7,500 nt of DNA from an uncultured Pelagibacteraceae bacterium (lineage in GTDB: Bacteria; Pseudomonadota; Alphaproteobacteria; Pelagibacterales; Pelagibacteraceae), in NCBI GenBank assembly GCA_902633885.1, contig CACPIK010000002.1, forward strand, positions 1 through 7,500, given 5' to 3'. Shown here piece after piece: positions 1 through 5,692 of the stretch (its first letter is position 1; each line of letters opens with the position of its first letter). The notes under the pieces were generated by a model. It had not been told where the DNA came from and searched no databases. It saw nothing but the letters and a program-made list of their open reading frames with translations. The position numbers and the translations under genes are program-made.

Positions 1-452
1 GAGTTTCTTTTTATAATAAAAATATTTTGCTAAAAACCATAAAAAAATTTAATTTGGATTTTGTACAAATCCCAGTAAATATTTTTGATCAAAGATTCAT
101 AGATAAAGATTTGATTAATAAATTAAAAGAAAAAAAAATTAAAATCTACGCAAGATCTATTTTTCTTCAAGGTATATTATTAAAAACTAACACAAAAACA
201 AAAAAAAAATTTTTGAAGTGGGATATTGAATTTAAAAAATATCATAATTTTTTAAAAGAAAATAATTTAACACCTTTGGAAGCATGTTTAAATTTTGTAT
301 TGGATAAAAAATTTATTGATAAAATTTTAATTGGAATTTTAAATAAAAAAGAATTGCTTCAAATATTAAATTGTACAAATGTCACTGGAATTGATTACAA
401 AATTATGAAACAAAATAAAAAAATAAAATTAATTAATCCAAGCTACTGGTAA
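1..452 (+). CDS. Aldo/keto reductase family protein, C-terminal part (5'-truncated by window edge)
   Basis: This is the C-terminal half of an NAD(P)H-dependent aldo/keto reductase (TIM barrel, presumably cytoplasmic). The frame is open from the first complete codon at base 3, reading VSFYNKNILLKTI before the first possible internal start (TTG at 27). The gene therefore begins left of the window, and 27 should not be taken as the start. The segment matches the middle and end of the barrel: VSFYN (family 'GvSvy'), then DFVQIPVNIFDQRF (family 'vQvpyNlld'), then ARSIFLQGILL, then a late KILIGI-type strand near the cofactor phosphate-binding region. The catalytic Asp/Tyr/Lys/His lie upstream and cannot be checked. 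Reductases of this type occur in nonulosonic-acid and other surface-sugar loci, which fits the genes that follow. A 66-bp gap separates it from the next gene. The substrate is unknown. Confidence 0.85.
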   Translation, partial: VSFYNKNILLKTIKKFNLDFVQIPVNIFDQRFIDKDLINKLKEKKIKIYARSIFLQGILLKTNTKTKKKFLKWDIEFKKYHNFLKENNLTPLEACLNFVLDKKFIDKILIGILNKKELLQILNCTNVTGIDYKIMKQNKKIKLINPSYW

Positions 453-481
453 TCATGAAAATTGATTAATTAAATAAATGT

Positions 482-510
482 TTGATAAAACTCAAGTTAA
501 GAATTATAAG
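482..510 (+). promoter_or_regulatory. Candidate sigma-70 promoter before the pseC-like gene
   Basis: A TTGATA -35 element (482-487) is followed after a 17-bp spacer by a TATAAG -10 element (505-510); each hexamer matches consensus at 5 of 6 bases. The expected transcription start, about 7 bases past the -10 box, is near 517. That is only about two bases before the ATG at 519, so the transcript would be nearly leaderless. This agrees with the absence of a Shine-Dalgarno motif. The sequence is so AT-rich that chance matches are common, hence moderate confidence. Confidence 0.4.
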
Positions 511-518
511 ACAAAAAA

Positions 519-1679
519 ATGAAAGTTATTCCTTATGGCAATCATAGTGTAGATCATGTAGATCTCAATTCAATTAAAAAGTCTTTACATTCTAAATTAT
601 TAACTGGAGGCAATATAGGAATTGAATTTAGTAATAAAATAAAAAATTATCTAGGAAGCAAATATGTAGTATTAACAAGTAGCGGTACTTCAGCACTTCA
701 TTTATCATTTCTATCCATAAACTTAAAAAAAAATGACAATGTAATTATGCCTTCTATAAATTTTATTTCATCATTTAATATGGTATCAAAAATTGGAGCA
801 AATATTTATTTGTCAGATGTAAATCCAAGTACAGGTCAAATGACTCCAGAGAATGTTGAAGAGTGTATAAAAAATAATAATTTATCAAAAGTAAAATGTA
901 TTCTCACAATGTATTTAGGAGGAAGTCCAGAAAACATAAAAGGATTTTTTAAATTAAAAAAAAAGTACAGATGTGCTTTAATTGAAGACTCTTGCCATGC
1001 ATTTGGATCATATTATGTTTCCAAAAATAAAAAAACTATGGTTGGATCAAATGAACATTCAGATATCTCAACATTTTCCTTTCATCCAGTAAAATCAATA
1101 GCAACCGGAGAAGGGGGTTGCGTGACAACTAATTCAAAAAAAATTTATGAAAAAATTTTAGAACTAAAAAATCATGGAATGAAAAGAAATAGTCTAAAAC
1201 ATTGGGATTATGACATAGTTAGCAATGGTTTCAATTATAGGATTAGTGATTTAAATTCTGCTCTAGGAATAAGTCAATTAAAAAAGATTGGTAAATTTAT
1301 AAAAAAGAGAAATTTAATTTCCAAAATATACAATAGAGATCTTAAAAATTATTCAGAATACATATCTTTTCCAAAGTATAGTAAAAATAATACCAGCTGT
1401 TTTCATCTTTTAATTGCTAATTTTAATTTTGACAAATTAAAAAAAAATAAGGACTTTTTCTTTTCTTACATGTTAAAACAAAAAATAATTTGCCAATATC
1501 ACTACAAACCAATTTATAGATTTAAAATCTATAAAAAATCAGTGAATAAAAATAATTTTAAAGGTTCAGAAAATTTTTATAAAAACTGCTTGTCTTTACC
1601 GATTTTCTATAATCTGAATAACAATCAAATAAAGTATGTGGTCAATAATATTAAAAAATTTATTGATAAATATAAATAA
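519..1679 (+). CDS. pseC: DegT/DnrJ/EryC1/StrS-family sugar aminotransferase, PseC-like
   Basis: This is a PLP-dependent aminotransferase that places an amino group on a nucleotide-linked keto sugar. PseC makes UDP-4-amino-4,6-dideoxy-N-acetyl-altrosamine in the pseudaminic acid pathway, using glutamate as amino donor. The 386 residues are a normal full length for the family. Visible motifs are IPYG at the N-terminus (residues 4-7), SGTSALH for PLP phosphate binding (55-61), EDSCHAFGS with Asp157 for the PLP ring nitrogen (156-164), and FSFHPVKSIATGEGG (186-200) with Lys192 as the Schiff-base lysine. FNYRISDLNSALG follows downstream. The FSFHPVK..TGEGG form is the one typical of PseC rather than of LegC or ArnB relatives. 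The ATG at 519 is supported by alignment of IPYG with the usual PseC start, although no Shine-Dalgarno motif precedes it. It is followed 12 bp later by a second aminotransferase. The family is certain; the exact sugar substrate is inferred. Confidence 0.85.
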   Translation: MKVIPYGNHSVDHVDLNSIKKSLHSKLLTGGNIGIEFSNKIKNYLGSKYVVLTSSGTSALHLSFLSINLKKNDNVIMPSINFISSFNMVSKIGANIYLSDVNPSTGQMTPENVEECIKNNNLSKVKCILTMYLGGSPENIKGFFKLKKKYRCALIEDSCHAFGSYYVSKNKKTMVGSNEHSDISTFSFHPVKSIATGEGGCVTTNSKKIYEKILELKNHGMKRNSLKHWDYDIVSNGFNYRISDLNSALGISQLKKIGKFIKKRNLISKIYNRDLKNYSEYISFPKYSKNNTSCFHLLIANFNFDKLKKNKDFFFSYMLKQKIICQYHYKPIYRFKIYKKSVNKNNFKGSENFYKNCLSLPIFYNLNNNQIKYVVNNIKKFIDKYK

Positions 1680-1691
1680 AATTAATTAAAA

Positions 1692-2981
1692 ATGAAAAAA
1701 AATAATTTTTGGAAAAAATCGTTAAAAATTATACCTGGTGGAAATCTGTTATACTCAAAAAGGCCTGAAATGTTTTTACCAGAATATTGGCCTACATATT
1801 TTAAAAAATCCAAAGATGTTTATGTTTGGGATAAAAATAATAAAAAATATATTGATATGATCTTTGCCGTTGGAACAAATGTATTAGGTTACGCCAATAA
1901 AAAAGTTGACAATGCTGTAAAAAAAATCATTAGCAGTGGAAATATGACAACCCTAAATTCATTCGAAGAGGTTTTGTTAGCAAAAAAACTATTGAAATTA
2001 AATAAATGGGCCAAAATGGTAAAGTTTGCAAGGTCAGGTGGTGAAGCAAATGCTATAGCAATAAGAATAGCTAGAGCATATAAGAAAAATAGATTAAAAG
2101 TTGCTGCATGTGGATATCATGGTTGGCACGATTGGTATCTTTCTGCAAATTTAAAAAAAAATTCAAATCTCAATACCCATTTAAGTAAAAATGTAAAAAT
2201 TGATGGAGTAAACAAAGAACTAAAAGATACAACTTTTTTATTTGAATATAATAATTTGAACAAACTTGAATATTTATTAAAAAAAAAAAATGTTGGTATT
2301 ATAAAAATGGAAGTAATTAGATCTATAAAACCTAAAGAAAATTTTTTAAAAAAAGTTAGAGCATTAGCAAATAAATATAACGCGGTTTTAATTTTTGATG
2401 AGTGCACATCTGGATTTAGACAAAATTTAGGAGGAATTTACTCTGACTATAAAATTATTCCAGATATTGTTACTTATGGAAAAGCTTTAGGCAATGGATA
2501 TGCAATTACAGCAATCGTTGGAAAAGAAAAAATTATGCAAGCTTGTCAAAATACTTTCATAAGCAGCACTTTTTGGTCAGAAAGAATAGGATTTGCTGCA
2601 GCACTTGAAACGATAAAACAAATGGAAAAAAATAAAACATGGAAAATAATTAAAAAAAGAGGCGCGTATATTAAAAATTGTTGGAAGAAAATTGCAAAAA
2701 AATACAAAGTAGATATTGAAATTTTAGGTATAGACGCAATACCTCAATTTAGATTCAAAAATCATCACAACTATTTAAAAACTTTTATTACTTATGAAAT
2801 GCTGAAAAAAAAATATTTAGCAAGTAATGTTATATACTTATCTGTATTACACAACAAAAAGTTAATAGATAAATATTTATCAGTTTTAGATGATGTTTTT
2901 TTGAAAATTTCAAAAATGAAAAATCCAAAAAAGGAAATTAACTTGAAATTTTGTCATACAGAATTCAAAAGATTAAATTAA
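1692..2981 (+). CDS. Class III aminotransferase, glutamate-1-semialdehyde aminomutase-like
   Basis: This is a full-length (429 aa) fold-type I, class III PLP-dependent aminotransferase. PLP phosphate-binding SGGEAN is at 115-120, the aromatic GYHGWHDW at 141-148, FDECTSGFR (235-243, Asp236 for the pyridine nitrogen), and TYGKALGNGY with the Schiff-base Lys264. The ISSTFWSERIGFAAALE segment (from about residue 290) replaces the shorter loop of true HemL proteins. It is typical of the HemL-like paralogues found in surface-polysaccharide loci. HemL itself (tetrapyrrole synthesis) is unlikely: the context is sugar metabolism and the active-site surroundings differ. The position between a PseC-like gene and an MBL-fold gene suggests it aminates, or moves an amino group on, a sugar or its substituent. 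An A12 tract lies within codons at 2279-2290. The gene is 1 bp from its downstream neighbour, indicating one transcript and probable translational coupling. The substrate is unknown. Confidence 0.85.
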   Translation: MKKNNFWKKSLKIIPGGNLLYSKRPEMFLPEYWPTYFKKSKDVYVWDKNNKKYIDMIFAVGTNVLGYANKKVDNAVKKIISSGNMTTLNSFEEVLLAKKLLKLNKWAKMVKFARSGGEANAIAIRIARAYKKNRLKVAACGYHGWHDWYLSANLKKNSNLNTHLSKNVKIDGVNKELKDTTFLFEYNNLNKLEYLLKKKNVGIIKMEVIRSIKPKENFLKKVRALANKYNAVLIFDECTSGFRQNLGGIYSDYKIIPDIVTYGKALGNGYAITAIVGKEKIMQACQNTFISSTFWSERIGFAAALETIKQMEKNKTWKIIKKRGAYIKNCWKKIAKKYKVDIEILGIDAIPQFRFKNHHNYLKTFITYEMLKKKYLASNVIYLSVLHNKKLIDKYLSVLDDVFLKISKMKNPKKEINLKFCHTEFKRLN

Positions 2982-2982
2982 T

Positions 2983-4314
2983 ATGAAAATAACTCATTAC
3001 TGTAATTCGTTCATTGGGATAAAAGAAAATAAGACATCATTATTATGTGACCCATGGGTTGGTTTAGGAAATGAAAACGCCTGGCTATCATTTCCAATAT
3101 ATAAAAATGGAAGTAAGTTAATGAACAACTTAAAGCCAAATTTTATTTATATAAGTCATTTACATTGTGATCATTATGATTCAAAAAATTTATTAAAAAT
3201 CCAAAATAAAAATTTAAAAATAATAATTAAAAATTTTCCAGACAAAAGATTGAAAAAAAAAATTGAAAACCTTGGATTTAAAAATATTTTGGAACTTCAG
3301 CCCTGGAAAAAATATAAATTGAATAAAGACTTAACTGTATCAATTATTCCTCAGATGACATCAAATTCAGAAAATAAACCAGATTCAATTAGCTATGATT
3401 TAGACACATCTATAATAATACAATCTAATAAAACTAAACAAATATTTTATAACAATGTTGACAATCCTTTAAGCTTATCTGATTTAAAAATTGTAAGAAA
3501 ATTTGTTAAATCTAGATTTGAAAAAGATATAGATTTATGTTGCTCTCCATCTGGTGTAGCAAGCGAATACCCGCATTGTTTTACAAATATCAATAGAATT
3601 AAAGAAAAAGACAGATTAATTAAACATCATTTAAAAATTCTAGTAAAGCAAATGGAAATTTTGAAAACAAAAAACTATTTTGACGCTGGAGGAATTTACA
3701 CAATTTACGGAAAATTTTATAAATTAAATAAATTCATAGCAAGTCCTACAATGACTCAAATCAAAGATGTTTTCAAAAATACAAAAATTAATTTTTTTAG
3801 TATATTGGGAGGTAATTCCCTAGAATTTAAAAATAATCAATGGCAAAAATTATCAAAGTTTAATATTAAAGAAAATTTAAAAAAAAAAATTATAAATAAA
3901 ACATACAATGAGAAATACTTTTATGAAAAGACAAAGATTCGTTTAAGTAAATCACATCTGGATAAAATTTTTAATAAGTCGAAAGAAAAATATTTTAAAA
4001 TTTTAAAAAATTTTAAAGTTAAAACATCATGGAAAATAGATTTTTATATTTATAATAGTTTGAATTTAAATAAAAATGGAAAAATTGATAAAAAAAAATC
4101 GAATATATTTAACAATTATACAATTGATTTTAGAAAAGATAAAAAAAAATTTTCTCATTTAAAATGCCATTTAGACTTAAAACTTTTTTATGGCTTTTTA
4201 AAAAAGAAATATGTTTGGAATCCCGCGGTTTCTGGATCTGTAATTATCTTTGAACGTAAGCCTAATTATTTTGATCCAAACTTAACTTTTTCACTAAACT
4301 TTTTGAACAATTGA
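2983..4314 (+). CDS. Metallo-beta-lactamase-fold protein, CMP-Neu5Ac hydroxylase-like without Rieske domain
   Basis: This 443-residue protein has an N-terminal metallo-beta-lactamase fold of the UlaG/CMAH type. The metal motif SHLHCDHYD (residues 58-66) supplies His59, His61, Asp63 and His64. A strand rich in hydrophobic residues then leads to NNVDNP, where Asp161 is a plausible bridging ligand. CSPSGVASEYPHCF further on resembles the conserved glycine/proline segment of the CMP-N-acetylneuraminate hydroxylase family. The C-terminal 50 residues (LKLFYGFL..., VWNPAVSGS, FERKPNYFDP, LNFLNN) form the small end domain seen in those relatives. No Rieske Cys-His pairs (CxH...CxxH) are present, so it cannot be a complete CMAH-type oxygenase by itself. 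Family resemblance is from memory of motifs; the reaction is unknown. Hydrolysis or modification of a nucleotide- or CMP-linked sugar is an inference from the cytidylyltransferase gene 7 bp downstream. An A11 tract sits at 3879-3889. Confidence 0.75.
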   Translation: MKITHYCNSFIGIKENKTSLLCDPWVGLGNENAWLSFPIYKNGSKLMNNLKPNFIYISHLHCDHYDSKNLLKIQNKNLKIIIKNFPDKRLKKKIENLGFKNILELQPWKKYKLNKDLTVSIIPQMTSNSENKPDSISYDLDTSIIIQSNKTKQIFYNNVDNPLSLSDLKIVRKFVKSRFEKDIDLCCSPSGVASEYPHCFTNINRIKEKDRLIKHHLKILVKQMEILKTKNYFDAGGIYTIYGKFYKLNKFIASPTMTQIKDVFKNTKINFFSILGGNSLEFKNNQWQKLSKFNIKENLKKKIINKTYNEKYFYEKTKIRLSKSHLDKIFNKSKEKYFKILKNFKVKTSWKIDFYIYNSLNLNKNGKIDKKKSNIFNNYTIDFRKDKKKFSHLKCHLDLKLFYGFLKKKYVWNPAVSGSVIIFERKPNYFDPNLTFSLNFLNN

Positions 4315-4321
4315 ATATTTT

Positions 4322-5002
4322 ATGAAAAAAATTAAAAGATTAGCAATCATACCAGCAAGATCTGGCTCTCAAAGAATAAAAAATAAAAATATAAAAATTT
4401 TTCATAATAAACCTATAATTTCATATTCTATAAAAACTGCTTTAAAATCAAAATTGTTCAAAAAAATTCATGTTTCAACCGAGAGTAAAAAAATAAAAAA
4501 AGTTGTAAAGAGTTATGGATTAAATATCGATTTTTTTAGACCTAAATCATTATCAAGAGATCACACACCACTTAGCAAAGTAATGAATTATGTAACAAAT
4601 AAATATTTAAGCGCAGGTGAATTTTTTGATGAAGTTTGGTTGATTTATCCTTGCTCTCCATTAATAGAGTCCAAAGATTTAATAAAAGCAAAAAAAATTT
4701 TTGATAAAACAAATAAAAAATATCCATTAATGTCATTTAGAGAATATGATGCACCAATCGAATGGGCTTTTAAAGAAAATAAAGGTGTATTTAAACCTAA
4801 ACAAAAAAAAAAATTAAGTTTAGATTCTAAAAAAATTCCTAAACACTATTATGAAAGTGCATCTTTTATAATTTATAGTTCTTCTCATATATTAAAAAAC
4901 AAAAATTTTATAAAATTTTTTGGATATATCCTTCCTAAAACTAAAGCTGTGGACATTGATGATATTGAAGATTGGAAATTACTTGAAAAGTTATTTACTT
5001 AA
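4322..5002 (+). CDS. pseF: Acylneuraminate cytidylyltransferase family, PseF/NeuA-like
   Basis: This enzyme activates a nine-carbon (nonulosonic) acid with CTP, giving the CMP-sugar and pyrophosphate, before transfer to a surface glycan. The 226-residue length is usual for single-domain PseF/NeuA proteins. The nucleotide-binding signature IIPARSGSQRIKNKN occupies residues 9-23, with Arg13, Arg18 and Lys20 as expected. RPKSLSRD follows at 73-80, YPCSPL at 109-114, and the C-terminal DIDDIEDW (211-218) supplies metal-binding Asp211 and Asp213. The RP..LS.D and (V)DID..EDW forms fit PseF well, but NeuA- or LegF-type enzymes share them, so the exact sugar is open. KdsB is less likely given the C-terminal motif and neighbours. 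The start follows the preceding stop by 7 bp without a Shine-Dalgarno motif. The last 8 bp overlap the 3' end of the opposite-strand methyltransferase gene. An A11 tract is at 4803-4813. Confidence 0.85.
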   Translation: MKKIKRLAIIPARSGSQRIKNKNIKIFHNKPIISYSIKTALKSKLFKKIHVSTESKKIKKVVKSYGLNIDFFRPKSLSRDHTPLSKVMNYVTNKYLSAGEFFDEVWLIYPCSPLIESKDLIKAKKIFDKTNKKYPLMSFREYDAPIEWAFKENKGVFKPKQKKKLSLDSKKIPKHYYESASFIIYSSSHILKNKNFIKFFGYILPKTKAVDIDDIEDWKLLEKLFT

Positions 5003-5648
5003 AAGCTGTTGCCAGCATCATTGTTGAGTGGCCTCTTAAAAATTTTGGAATTGGCAAATACTTAAAAGTGTGATTTTTAAATGGTATTTTGGAAACTATC
5101 CAATATGGTAACTTCCAATAAAAAGAAGGTTTATTATAAAGAAATGGAGTTATTTTTATTTTTTTGTAATTATGTAGGGTCAGTAATTTTTCTAGAGATA
5201 TTGGATTATAAGGATGTTTATGAGTTGGATCGTTCCAAAATTCTTTTACCTGATGATTATAATTTGTTGTAGATATAATAATTATACCTTCTTTTTTTAA
5301 TATTCTTTTAATTTCATTTAAGATCTTTGTTGGGTTATACAAATGCTCAATTACTGCGGTAAATAAAACAAAATCAAAAGTTTCATTGGGAAAAGGAAGA
5401 TTGTCGCTTTCAAAATTACAATTATTGTCATTAAAGGATGTTACATTAATCTTATAAATTTTAAATGCTTTTTCCATAGTATTGTCAGCAGAACCACAAT
5501 CTAAAACTTTTGAAGTTTCGTTTATTTCCCCTATATTAAAATATTTTAGATATCTATTAAGATTCAAAAAAAAACTTGAATAATCATTTATTCTTGATCC
5601 ATGTACTGGTGCCAGAGATTTATCATATTCTTTTTTTGTCTCTGTCAT
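4995..5648 (-). CDS. Class I SAM-dependent methyltransferase
   Basis: This is a 217-residue Rossmann-type methyltransferase (Methyltransf_11/23-like). Motif I is VLDCGSADN (48-56), an unusual version in which the common GxGxG is reduced to CGSAD. The region LPFPNETFDFVLFTAVIEHL (84-103) is the standard post-II/motif IV block of small-molecule methyltransferases, and LKKEGIIIIST (117-127) follows as motif V/VI. WNDPTHKHPY (138-147) resembles the Pro-Thr-His...Pro-Tyr segment of methyltransferases found in glycan and lipid gene clusters. The substrate cannot be named. Translation starts at an ATG at 5648-5646 preceded by a purine-rich AGAAAA only 2 bases away, a weak ribosome site. It lies 44 bp downstream of the radical SAM gene on the same strand, so the two are probably co-transcribed. 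It converges on the cytidylyltransferase gene with an 8-bp overlap, leaving no room for an intergenic terminator. Its base composition is as AT-rich as the + strand genes. Confidence 0.85.
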   Translation of the reverse strand: MTETKKEYDKSLAPVHGSRINDYSSFFLNLNRYLKYFNIGEINETSKVLDCGSADNTMEKAFKIYKINVTSFNDNNCNFESDNLPFPNETFDFVLFTAVIEHLYNPTKILNEIKRILKKEGIIIISTTNYNHQVKEFWNDPTHKHPYNPISLEKLLTLHNYKKIKITPFLYNKPSFYWKLPYWIVSKIPFKNHTFKYLPIPKFLRGHSTMMLATAFK

Positions 5649-5692
5649 ACTTTTCTATATAGTATTTTTTATTTTTTTAGACTAATAAAATT

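Noticed and set aside
27..29. TTG as the start codon of the aldo/keto reductase
   Set aside because: The frame stays open to the window edge, and the residues before TTG (VSFYNKNI) match the aldo/keto reductase barrel, so this is an internal codon of a truncated gene.
2117..2407. 96-codon open frame on the - strand inside the class III aminotransferase gene
   Set aside because: It is antisense to a clear PLP enzyme with intact motifs. Its Phe/Leu/Ser-rich translation is just the complement of Lys-rich codons, and it has no recognisable motif.
5081..5272. 63-codon open frame on the + strand inside the methyltransferase gene
   Set aside because: It lies fully antisense to the conserved methyltransferase C-terminal half, and it has no ribosome site or family resemblance.
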